This document shows positions 1-7,351 of a DNA stretch of 59,675 bases, piece by piece. Positions within the stretch are counted from its first letter, which is position 1, and every line of letters begins with the position of its first letter. Both the position numbers and the translations under genes were made by a program. Under the pieces are notes generated by a model that saw nothing but the letters and a program-made list of their open reading frames with translations, ran no database searches and was not told the origin of the DNA. The DNA is from an uncultured Christensenella sp. Its GTDB lineage: Bacteria > Bacillota > Clostridia > Christensenellales > UBA1242. The DNA lies in the NCBI GenBank assembly GCA_948466185.1, contig CAOJZM010000007.1, positions 1 through 59,675 on the forward strand. Reading direction: 5' to 3'.

Positions 1-209
1 CTTTACGCATTCGCCCCGGCGATCCACCATTCTTGACCTTTATTGGTCTTTTTTTATGCCGTGGGCTCGAACTTCGTTCGACACCTGTCGGTGCCAGACC
101 GCGACAAGTCGCTCCCGCTCATTTGCTAAAAACTTGCCACAGGCAACTTTTCTTTACGCATTCGCCCCGGCGATCCACCATTCTTGACCTTTATTGGTCT
201 TTTTTTTAT
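1..209. repeat. Palindrome-rich intergenic repeat with a ~57-bp direct duplication
   Basis: A segment beginning CTTTACGCATTCGCCCCGG occurs at 1-57 and again at 152-209, almost identically. Each copy ends in a short GACC-TTTATT-GGTC hairpin followed by a T run, which looks like a terminator. The DNA between them is a string of small palindromes (CGAACTTCGTTCG, CACCTGTCGGTG, GCGACAAGTCGC). It is more GC-rich than its surroundings, and the reading frame that crosses it looks non-coding. Similar hairpin-rich DNA follows the tRNA fragment near 39.4 kb. No gene is recognised. Confidence 0.6.
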
Positions 210-279
210 ACCGTGGATATAATCCTATGAAACGTATCTCCATTGCGATTAATTAAGGTTTATTTTAAATAAAATTTAT

Positions 280-308
280 TTGTTAAATTACATTAAAATA
301 GTTATACT
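280..308 (+). promoter_or_regulatory. Sigma-A type promoter of the glycosyltransferase gene
   Basis: TTGTTA at 280-285 and TATACT at 303-308 are separated by 17 bp. They lie 22 bp before the ATG at 331, which has an AAGGAG ribosome site. Confidence 0.6.
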
Positions 309-330
309 AATTATTATACAAGGAGAAATT

Positions 331-1608
331 ATGTTTTATAATGTTTATAATATTTCAAACATTGTTTTTTACTGTTTATTTGGTTTATGTTTTTTATTCC
401 TTCTATTCAAAACCATTTTGCATTTTATTGCTATACTCCCCGCAAAGCATTTTCCAAAAGCCCAAAGCGATCACAAATATGCGATTCTTATTCCCGCTAG
501 AAATGAATCAAAAGTTATTAGACAAATTTTGGAAAGCATTCAAAATCAAAGTTATAATAAAGAACTTATTGACACATATGTTATCGTTGAAAGCGAGGAT
601 GACCCCACCTGTGAAATTGTGAAGAATTTTCCACAAACCCACATCGTTGTGAGAAAACATCTTGAACTGAAAGGCAAAGGTTATGCCCTAGATGAAGCCT
701 TACAAGAAATCCTTTCAAAACCTCATGACTATGAGGCTTATTTCATATTTGACGCCGACAACATCCTTGACACACATTTCATGGAAGAAATGAACAAAGT
801 ATACGATCAAGGTTATGACATTGGGCTGGGCTACCGCAATTCAAAAAACTGGAATGATAATTGGATTTCAGCATGCAGCGGTATTACCTTTTCAGTATTC
901 TCCACCTTTCACAATAAACCAAAAAGTTTACTTGGACTGAATGTACAAATAAGCGGAACTGGTTATTATGTTTCCGCAAAAATTATTGAGGCCCTTGGCG
1001 GCTGGAAGTTCTGCACTCTTACCGAAGATCATGAGATAACAATGTACTCCTCCCTTAATAACGTGAAATCCACATATAACGAATATGCAATTTATTTTGA
1101 CGAACAGCCAACCTCCATGAAGCAATCTTGGAATCAAAGGATACGTTGGTGCAAAGGTTTTAATCAAGCAAATAAGTTATATAATGCAAAACTTATCAAA
1201 GCAGGCGTTAAAGATAAAGGCAAAAGTCAATTCGATAAACTTTCGATTGCTTTTGGGGTTTTCCCTCTTGCCTTCACAATTGTTGTTATAATGTTATATC
1301 AATTATATAATCTTGGTTTTATGATTGCAGGCCTGATTCTCGGCCAAGCAATTTGGTATCTACCGCTTATATCGGTTCTTGGGTCTGCATTAGCGCTATA
1401 TCTTTTTCTAGCCTTTTACACCCTTGCTGTTATCATTGCGGAGCGTAAACATATAAACATTCACTTTAGGCGAGGTTTTGTATGTGTACTAACCAATCCG
1501 TTTTTCATGATGTTATATATTCCAATATATTTTAGTGCAGTTTTTAAAAAAGAAGTTGCTTGGGTTGCAATTGAACATAACAAAACAATGGATACATCAA
1601 AAAAGTGA
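331..1608 (+). CDS. Membrane-anchored family 2 glycosyltransferase
   Basis: 425 residues. A hydrophobic segment at residues ~9-33 precedes a GT-A catalytic domain with the expected acidic motifs: EDD near 90, FDADN at 140-144, TEDHE near 231 and QRIRW near 269 (the QxxRW signature of processive or cellulose/chitin-synthase-like GT2 enzymes). Three or four further membrane segments follow. It probably transfers sugar from a nucleotide sugar at the cytoplasmic face of the membrane to make or export a surface glycan; the substrate cannot be told. The start at 331 is chosen for the AAGGAGAAATT ribosome site; an upstream in-frame start at 280 has none. The gene stands alone, with its own promoter and a strong terminator. 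Confidence 0.85.
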   Translation: MFYNVYNISNIVFYCLFGLCFLFLLFKTILHFIAILPAKHFPKAQSDHKYAILIPARNESKVIRQILESIQNQSYNKELIDTYVIVESEDDPTCEIVKNFPQTHIVVRKHLELKGKGYALDEALQEILSKPHDYEAYFIFDADNILDTHFMEEMNKVYDQGYDIGLGYRNSKNWNDNWISACSGITFSVFSTFHNKPKSLLGLNVQISGTGYYVSAKIIEALGGWKFCTLTEDHEITMYSSLNNVKSTYNEYAIYFDEQPTSMKQSWNQRIRWCKGFNQANKLYNAKLIKAGVKDKGKSQFDKLSIAFGVFPLAFTIVVIMLYQLYNLGFMIAGLILGQAIWYLPLISVLGSALALYLFLAFYTLAVIIAERKHINIHFRRGFVCVLTNPFFMMLYIPIYFSAVFKKEVAWVAIEHNKTMDTSKK

Positions 1609-1628
1609 CAGACATCTGTCACTTTTTT
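1599..1628. terminator. Bidirectional terminator between convergent genes
   Basis: The perfect 14-bp inverted repeat AAAAAAGTGACAGA / TCTGTCACTTTTTT has A and T runs at its ends. It serves the glycosyltransferase (+) and the M1 peptidase (-). Confidence 0.9.
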
Positions 1629-1643
1629 ATTGAACATAAAATA

Positions 1644-3113
1644 TCACAACACTTTAACTTCACCATTGAGCCATGAGTTGAAAAAACTTTCAAGATTATA
1701 GCCCGTTGAACTTGAAAAGCTTGCAATCATATCAGCAGGGCTTGCATTTTTATAAGAGAATCTTTTGTAATAATCTTTAAGTGCTTTATAAAACTTTTTA
1801 TCCCCAACCGTTTCACGCAATGAGTTAAACATAAGCACACCTTTTGTGTAGGTACATTGAACATACTCAGGCTCAGTATCAAATTTGGCAAGGCTTCTGT
1901 CCATACTGGTATCCACCTTCCCGTTGACCCGCGTATAAACATCAACAAAGAGTTTATAACTCTTATTAGCACTCGAAACAAGATCTTCAAATTTTACTCC
2001 CAAATCCGAGTTTTCCTTATAGAATAATAATGTTGAATATTCAGTCAGTCCCTCATCCATCCATGCATGATTATATTCATCATTGCCCACAACACCATAC
2101 CACCATTGATGAGCAAGTTCGTGCACAATGACATAACTGTAATCAGCAGAACTTTTCAAGTCGTCAGAAACCATAACTAAGTTTGGATATTCCATCCCGC
2201 CGTTTAAAAAGTTTGTTTCAACAATATTTAAAACGGTGTATGGATACATTCCAAAAAGATTATTAAATGTTTCAACAGCTTTTGACGCAATGCTTATGCT
2301 TTGCTCAGGTGAAGGGTCGTTATAATAGAAATAATTTATATTAACATTACCACACTTAGACGAAACTGTTTTAAATTTATCCGAAAGAACTATGCAAAAA
2401 TCTCGAATTTTCTTTCCTTCAATTTGTGCTTTTTTTAAGCCATCTTGACATTTTTCACTTAACACCTGCCCAGAAGAAGCCAAAAGAAATTTCTCAGGAT
2501 AGGAAATACTGACACTATAATTTGCCACATCGCTATAAAAAGGATCGCCATTTGAGGAATATGGACTTGTCATAAATCCAATACCCTCCTCATAAACACA
2601 GGCAACGGGATAAAAATTTCCAAGATTGATTGCACCATTGCCATACCCAAGCCTGTGATTTATATTTGCAAGTTTAACCGCAAAGTTAATGTTTATTTTA
2701 ACACTTTCATCGGGATATAACTCCTTTTTCAGCGTAATTTTCAAAATATTAAGTGCATCTCCACAAATTTCATAAACAAGATCCTCTCCCTCTGACGAAA
2801 CTTTATTCACAGAAATATCCCCATAACTTAGACCATTTGGATATGCTTTATCTCTGGAAGCAACCGTAACAATACTATTTTCCTGCCCCTCACGGAACGC
2901 GTTTGGATATAAATGAAAGCATAAATATGTGAGCATATTATCACTTGAATTAACATATTCAACCATTTCACTTCCATTGAGCGTGTGTGACTCTTCCTGA
3001 TATTCAAGGTTAAGAAAATAGTTGGATAAAGCCATTTCATTCTCTTGTCCACAACCAACAAAGATTAAGGGTATTAAAACAAATAAACTTAAAACAAATG
3101 CAAATTTTTTCAT
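1644..3113 (-). CDS. M1-family (aminopeptidase N-like) lipoprotein metallopeptidase
   Basis: 489 residues. The N-terminus is a lipoprotein signal: a hydrophobic stretch ending in a FVGC lipobox, so the mature protein should be anchored to the outer face of the membrane through Cys. The zinc site HELAH is at 331-335, with the third ligand Glu354 exactly 18 residues later (HExxHx18E), the M1 gluzincin signature. The protein is shorter than classical APN (about 850 residues) and appears to keep only the N-terminal beta domain and the catalytic domain. It is a single gene, convergent with the glycosyltransferase. There is no good ribosome site; a weak TTGAAT-17-CATAAA promoter ends 7 bp before the ATG, so the transcript may be leaderless. 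Confidence 0.88.
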   Translation of the reverse strand: MKKFAFVLSLFVLIPLIFVGCGQENEMALSNYFLNLEYQEESHTLNGSEMVEYVNSSDNMLTYLCFHLYPNAFREGQENSIVTVASRDKAYPNGLSYGDISVNKVSSEGEDLVYEICGDALNILKITLKKELYPDESVKININFAVKLANINHRLGYGNGAINLGNFYPVACVYEEGIGFMTSPYSSNGDPFYSDVANYSVSISYPEKFLLASSGQVLSEKCQDGLKKAQIEGKKIRDFCIVLSDKFKTVSSKCGNVNINYFYYNDPSPEQSISIASKAVETFNNLFGMYPYTVLNIVETNFLNGGMEYPNLVMVSDDLKSSADYSYVIVHELAHQWWYGVVGNDEYNHAWMDEGLTEYSTLLFYKENSDLGVKFEDLVSSANKSYKLFVDVYTRVNGKVDTSMDRSLAKFDTEPEYVQCTYTKGVLMFNSLRETVGDKKFYKALKDYYKRFSYKNASPADMIASFSSSTGYNLESFFNSWLNGEVKVL

Positions 3114-3154
3114 AAGGTAATTTATGTAGATAAATTAAAAATCATTCAATTATC

Positions 3155-3183
3155 CTTGTTTATTTTTGAGGTTTGTGTTAAAA
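3155..3183 (+). promoter_or_regulatory. Promoter of the dnaD-dnaC operon
   Basis: TTGTTT and TAAAAT are separated by 17 bp, and an AAGAGG ribosome site follows before the ATG at 3202. Confidence 0.5.
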
Positions 3184-3201
3184 TCACCTAAGAGGTATAT
3201 T

Positions 3202-4653
3202 ATGGCATTTTGTAAATACTCAACTGAATATGTGGCAAGCTCTAAAACCGAGATTGATAATATTTTTATAAACGATTATCTTCCCTTTGCTCAGGCTGAG
3301 TTTGTAAAAGTGTATATTTATGGTCTTTATAAATGCAATAATGCAAGTGCGTTTGACAACACCATTGAAGCGTTTGCAAAACATCTTAATATGAGTGAGG
3401 AAGATGTAATTGGTGCTTTTGAATTTTGGCAGGAACAAGGACTCGTGCAAATCCTTAACACCCACCCTATTGAAGTGCGATACATTCCCCTCAAAAATGT
3501 GCTTAACAGTAATAAACTTTTCAAACCAGATAAGTACCAGACGTTTAACCAACAAGCACAAGAACTCTTTCAAGGAAAACGCACCATATCAAAGACTGAG
3601 TATGGAGAGTACTACGACTTTTTAGAGCGTTATCATATGGAGCAAGAGGCCCTTCTTATGATTATGAAATACTGCATTGAAAGTAAAGCAAGCGGTGTTG
3701 GATATCACTATATTTTAACGGTGGCACGCAACTGGGCAAACGAAGGAGTAACCACCTGCAAAGCGGTTGAAGAAAGACTTGAAGAGTTTGAAAATAAAAT
3801 GCCTGAACTTCAAGAACTTTTCAATGCAGTTGGAATAAAAAGAAATGCATATGTGGAAGAGCGTTCACTCATGAACAAATGGCTCAGTGACTATGGATTC
3901 AATCTTGATGTTATCTTACATCTTGCAAAAAATATGAAAAAGAAAGCAAAGTTCAGTTTCGAAAAACTTGACCAACTCTTGACGAAATATTTTGAAATGA
4001 AACTTTACACTATTGCAGATATTGACTCCTTTGAAAAAGAAAAAACCAAGCTATATGAACTTGCAAAGGAAATTAATAAAACGATAGGTGTATATTATGA
4101 ATCATTGGACAGCGAAGTTGAAAACTATATTCTCAAATGGATGAATCTCGGTTTCGATGAGGCGGTGTTAAACGAAATTGCTTACTACTGCTTTAAACAC
4201 AATATTCGCAACCTTGAAGGCATGGATAAAACTGTAAACAGATTCTATAAACTTGGCGTGCTGACAACCGAAGCATTAAATGAGTATATGACGGACATCT
4301 TAAAAACCGATGATGAAATTCAAACAATTCTTATAACTCTCGGCCAAAGCAGAAACGTTAATTATATAGACCGTGAAAATTATAAAACATGGAAGGAAAA
4401 CTGGAAACTGACAACCGAACTTATATCATACGGAGTTGAACTTGCAAAGGGAAAGGATTCCCCTATGAAATACCTTTCAAGAGTTTTGTCTGACTGGCAT
4501 AATAAAGGGATTACAGCTGTAGAAGAAGCTAAAAAGACAAGCCCCCTTGCTGCAACAACTCAACCACAAAGCAAACAGAACTTCACTGGAAGAAGTTACA
4601 CAAGGGAACAAATGAACGCCCTGTTCGACTCAATCGATGACATAGAAATTTAA
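3202..4653 (+). CDS. DnaD-domain replication initiation protein
   Basis: 483 residues. The N-terminal winged-helix region (~1-110) and the C-terminal helical DnaD-like repeats, rich in WxxxGF/GI and YY.. patterns (for example 'WMNLGFDEAVLNEIAYYC'), match the DnaD/DnaB primosome family of Bacillota, which helps load the replicative helicase. The repeat appears more than once, making the protein longer than B. subtilis DnaD (232 residues). The start at 3202 is chosen for the AAGAGG site; the longer frame from 3166 lacks one. The gene lies 9 bp upstream of the DnaC/DnaI-like loader, consistent with a helicase-loading operon. The assignment to DnaD rather than DnaB is not certain. Confidence 0.82.
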   Translation: MAFCKYSTEYVASSKTEIDNIFINDYLPFAQAEFVKVYIYGLYKCNNASAFDNTIEAFAKHLNMSEEDVIGAFEFWQEQGLVQILNTHPIEVRYIPLKNVLNSNKLFKPDKYQTFNQQAQELFQGKRTISKTEYGEYYDFLERYHMEQEALLMIMKYCIESKASGVGYHYILTVARNWANEGVTTCKAVEERLEEFENKMPELQELFNAVGIKRNAYVEERSLMNKWLSDYGFNLDVILHLAKNMKKKAKFSFEKLDQLLTKYFEMKLYTIADIDSFEKEKTKLYELAKEINKTIGVYYESLDSEVENYILKWMNLGFDEAVLNEIAYYCFKHNIRNLEGMDKTVNRFYKLGVLTTEALNEYMTDILKTDDEIQTILITLGQSRNVNYIDRENYKTWKENWKLTTELISYGVELAKGKDSPMKYLSRVLSDWHNKGITAVEEAKKTSPLAATTQPQSKQNFTGRSYTREQMNALFDSIDDIEI

Positions 4654-4662
4654 GGAGGAAAC

Positions 4663-5550
4663 ATGAACGTCCTTGACGAAGCATTAAAAGTTATCAATCA
4701 AAATCGCTTGCATGCTGACCTTGTTGCAAAAGGAAATCGGCAGCTGGCAATGCAAAACAAAGAGTTTGCTAATTTATATAAATCTTATATGAGCAATGTT
4801 ATTTCTCTGGCAAGACAAGGTAATTTTGATAAAAAACTTGAAAAAGAGAAAAAAAATCTTGATTTAATGCTTAAAAAACTCAACATCGGAAATATCGAAC
4901 CAAACTACTCCTGCCGCGGATGTCAGGATAGCGGATATATAAATGGAAAACAATGCGAATGCTTAAAACGTGAAATCAATAAAATCCTTGTTTCAGAAAG
5001 TGGGTTTGGCGAACTTGTTGATTTTAAAAATGTAAAGTTTGACATCTTTGATGGCGCCGAACTCATAAAAAAAATATATCAAAAATTAGAGGCTTGGTGT
5101 AACAGCGATTTTAAAAAGAAAATGGTATTTCTAAGCGGCGGGACAGGAACTGGCAAAACCTATCTACTAAAATGTATGGCAAATGAATTTATTAAACGCG
5201 GAAAAGTAACCACCCTTGTCACAGCATATAAAATGAGCCAAGATTGTCTTAAAAGCTACGCATGCCGCGATGTGTTTGAAAAAGAAGCATTGATAGGAAA
5301 GTATCTTGAAAGTGAAGTTCTTTTCATTGATGATCTTGGCACAGAAGTCAACTCCTCCGCCCTAACAATCAACTACCTTTACACAATTATCAATGAAAGA
5401 AAAATGCGTAACCTGCCAACTGTGATAACAACCAACCTTTCACTTGCTGATATCCGTGACCAATATGACGAGCGTATCTATTCGCGTATAGCCGATGAAA
5501 CAACAATCAAGATACAATTTGCTGGCAAAGATTTACGACTTAAAAAATGA
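4663..5550 (+). CDS. dnaC: DnaC/DnaI-like helicase loader ATPase
   Basis: 295 residues of the AAA+ IstB/DnaC type. A small Cys cluster (CRGCQ...CEC, ~84-105) resembles the zinc-binding N-terminus of DnaI. Walker A is GGTGTGKT at 159-166, Walker B is LFIDDLGTE near 222, and an arginine-rich ERIYSRI sensor element lies near the end. It is expected to load the replicative hexameric helicase together with the DnaD protein encoded 9 bp upstream. The start has a near-perfect TAAGGAGGAAAC ribosome site. Confidence 0.9.
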   Translation: MNVLDEALKVINQNRLHADLVAKGNRQLAMQNKEFANLYKSYMSNVISLARQGNFDKKLEKEKKNLDLMLKKLNIGNIEPNYSCRGCQDSGYINGKQCECLKREINKILVSESGFGELVDFKNVKFDIFDGAELIKKIYQKLEAWCNSDFKKKMVFLSGGTGTGKTYLLKCMANEFIKRGKVTTLVTAYKMSQDCLKSYACRDVFEKEALIGKYLESEVLFIDDLGTEVNSSALTINYLYTIINERKMRNLPTVITTNLSLADIRDQYDERIYSRIADETTIKIQFAGKDLRLKK

Positions 5551-5571
5551 CCTTATAAAAAGGTCTTTTTT
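5548..5571 (+). terminator. Terminator after the helicase loader operon
   Basis: The hairpin GACCTT-ATAA-AAGGTC is followed by TTTTTT. Confidence 0.8.
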
Positions 5572-5622
5572 GATAACTTTATAATACCGCAAAAGTAATC
5601 CTTATTTTCAACGCACTTTTAA

Positions 5623-5651
5623 TTGACAATAATGCAAAAGTATGATAAAAT
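5623..5651 (+). promoter_or_regulatory. tRNA-Trp promoter
   Basis: A consensus TTGACA (5623-5628), a 17-bp spacer and TAAAAT (5646-5651), ending 17 bp before the tRNA. Confidence 0.8.
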
Positions 5652-5668
5652 TTCAATGTTTGAAACAT

Positions 5669-5742
5669 AGGGGTGTAGTTCATCGGTAGAATGAGAGTCT
5701 CCAAAACTCCAGAGGAGGGTTCGATTCCTTCCACCCCTGCCA
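5669..5742 (+). tRNA. trnW: tRNA-Trp (anticodon CCA)
   Basis: A full cloverleaf. Acceptor AGGGGTG pairs with CACCCCT, the anticodon stem GAGT/ACTC encloses loop CTCCAAA with anticodon CCA, and the T arm GAGGG-TTCGATT-CCTTC has one G-U pair. The 3' CCA is encoded. Confidence 0.93.
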
Positions 5743-5748
5743 TAGCAA

Positions 5749-5790
5749 ATCTAAATCGAACCCTAGGCTTTGATTTAGGTTTTTTATTTT
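5749..5790 (+). terminator. tRNA-Trp terminator
   Basis: The CTAAATC / GATTTAG stem is followed by a T-rich tract. Confidence 0.65.
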
Positions 5791-5846
5791 ATTTGTTTGC
5801 AGAAATTTAGGGAAAGTATTATACTGTATTAAGAGGAGAAAAAAAT

Positions 5847-6068
5847 ATGAAATGTTTAAATTGTGGTTGTGAAAAGTTGGTGCCTGTTTCAATGTATGAC
5901 TTTAATTTGCTCGCAGATTGTGGAGATGTTAATCAGAATGTAAATGCTTATGCTTGCGAAAAATGTGGGCATGTTGAATTGTTTGTGTCAAAAGAAACAA
6001 TAGAGAAAGAAAAGAAAGGACATAATAAAAATCCAGGAACAATGCGTGGCGGATATAAAATTAGATAA
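5847..6068 (+). CDS. Small zinc-ribbon protein
   Basis: 73 residues. Two CxxC knuckles (CLNCGC near the N-terminus, CEKCGH near residue 37-42) form a likely zinc ribbon, followed by a charged, lysine-rich tail. The function is unknown; such proteins are often nucleic-acid or protein binding. The AAGAGGAG ribosome site supports the start. It lies 14 bp upstream of the Nudix gene and is probably co-transcribed with it. Confidence 0.7.
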   Translation: MKCLNCGCEKLVPVSMYDFNLLADCGDVNQNVNAYACEKCGHVELFVSKETIEKEKKGHNKNPGTMRGGYKIR

Positions 6069-6082
6069 ACTAAGAGGAATAT

Positions 6083-6619
6083 ATGAAAATTGAAATGTTA
6101 AAACGCTTAGACGAAAAAGGAAATGTTATCGGAGAGATTTCACGCAAAGAGGTCCATGTTGTTGGTGCATGGCATAGTTCAATTCATGCTTATATTATCA
6201 ATAACAAAAATGAAATCTTGCTTCAATTAAGAACCGCAGATAAAGATATCTATCCTAGCGTTTGGGACATCTCTGTTGGCGGTCATGTTGACGCAAATGA
6301 AGAGTCAATTAAAACTGCTTGTAGAGAGATAAAGGAAGAGTTGGGAATCAAAGTTAAACAAAGCGAATTAACCTATCTTTGCACAACTAAGGAAATACTG
6401 AAAACTGGTAAAAATGTAAGTCGTGAATTTGTGGACGCTTATTTGACAATACAAGATATAACTGAAAAAGATATAACCTTCCAAAAAGAAGAAGTTGCTG
6501 ATGTAAAATTTGTAAAACTTGAAGACTTTTTTGGAATGGTGGAGCACAAAGATAACAAACTATTCCCCCACTATAAAGAATACAAAAAAGTTGTACCCTA
6601 TCTTAAGCAATTAATATAA
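6083..6619 (+). CDS. Nudix hydrolase (Idi/YfcD-like)
   Basis: 178 residues. A perfect Nudix box Gx5Ex7REUxEExGU runs from Gly67 (GHVDANE) through REIKEELGI at 81-89 and binds the metal used to cut nucleoside diphosphates linked to another moiety. The N-terminus (LDEKGNVIGEISRKEVH) and the W..HS.H.YI pattern resemble the isopentenyl-diphosphate isomerase/YfcD branch. The exact substrate is unknown. It follows the zinc-ribbon gene and ends in a strong terminator. Confidence 0.88.
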   Translation: MKIEMLKRLDEKGNVIGEISRKEVHVVGAWHSSIHAYIINNKNEILLQLRTADKDIYPSVWDISVGGHVDANEESIKTACREIKEELGIKVKQSELTYLCTTKEILKTGKNVSREFVDAYLTIQDITEKDITFQKEEVADVKFVKLEDFFGMVEHKDNKLFPHYKEYKKVVPYLKQLI

Positions 6620-6620
6620 C

Positions 6621-6647
6621 AAAAAAGTGTCAACATCGACACTTTTT
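6621..6647 (+). terminator. Terminator after the Nudix gene
   Basis: AAAAAGTGTC / GACACTTTTT with a six-base loop. Confidence 0.9.
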
Positions 6648-6651
6648 ATTT

Positions 6652-6678
6652 TTGAAAACAACTTTAAAGTGCTATAAT
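6652..6678 (+). promoter_or_regulatory. Promoter giving a probably leaderless MBL mRNA
   Basis: TTGAAA at 6652-6657 and TATAAT at 6673-6678 (15-bp spacer). The ATG follows only 6 bp after the -10 box, so transcription would start on or next to it. Confidence 0.6.
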
Positions 6679-6684
6679 TATTCC

Positions 6685-7296
6685 ATGGAAATAAAAAAAC
6701 TAATCGGTGAATTTATGGACGCAAATGTCTTTGTTCTTATCAAAGATGACTCCGTCCTTATAATTGACGCTGGTGCAAAAATTGAAGATGTAAAAAATGC
6801 AGTCGGAAATGCAAAGGTTCAGGCTGTTCTTTTAACGCACGGTCACTTCGACCACTGCTATTATGCCAACGTCTATGCCAAAGAATTTAATTGCCCTATT
6901 TATATGCATAAGGCTGGTAAAGAAATTGCAAGTGACCCACAGAAAAATTATGGGGAAACATTTTATATTGATAATTTTAACAATTTTAAATATTTTGACC
7001 GGGACTGTGTACTAAACTTAAAGCCTTTTAATGTCGAAGTCATAACCACAGCAGGTCATAGTCCTTGTAGCGTATGTTATAAAATCGAAAATCAACTTTT
7101 CGCAGGCGACACTCTATTTTCAAACGGGATAGGCAGGACAGACCTTATCGGATCCGACAAGCCGGCCATGATTGCAAGTCTTGACAAACTCAGTAAAGTT
7201 TCTTTCGAGACCGCTTACAGCGGCCATGGCGATGAAAGCGACTATGCAAGACAAACGAGAAACATCAACCTATTCAAACGCTTTTTACTACGTTAA
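6685..7296 (+). CDS. MBL-fold metallo-hydrolase (glyoxalase II-like)
   Basis: 203 residues. The metal motif THGHFDH is at 51-57, followed by TTAGHSPCS, FAGDTLFSNGIGRTD and YSGHGDES, all typical of the glyoxalase II/hydroxyacylglutathione hydrolase branch of the metallo-beta-lactamase fold. The substrate is likely a thioester or other small ester. The ATG at 6685 has no ribosome site and sits 6 bp after a TATAAT box; the upstream in-frame TTG at 6652 overlaps the -35 and is rejected as the start. Confidence 0.88.
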   Translation: MEIKKLIGEFMDANVFVLIKDDSVLIIDAGAKIEDVKNAVGNAKVQAVLLTHGHFDHCYYANVYAKEFNCPIYMHKAGKEIASDPQKNYGETFYIDNFNNFKYFDRDCVLNLKPFNVEVITTAGHSPCSVCYKIENQLFAGDTLFSNGIGRTDLIGSDKPAMIASLDKLSKVSFETAYSGHGDESDYARQTRNINLFKRFLLR

Positions 7297-7319
7297 ATAA
7301 GAAAAATTATGCAATACAA

Positions 7320-7350
7320 AATAAAAAGAGGCAATAAAATTACCCCTTTT
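7320..7350. terminator. Bidirectional terminator-like hairpin
   Basis: An imperfect AAAAGAGG...CCCCTTTTTTT stem between convergent genes. Confidence 0.5.
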
Positions 7351-7351
7351 T

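Noticed and set aside
33..230. 65-residue frame at the window start
   Set aside because: It lies across the palindromic direct repeat and reads hairpin sequence; no ribosome site or protein-like composition.
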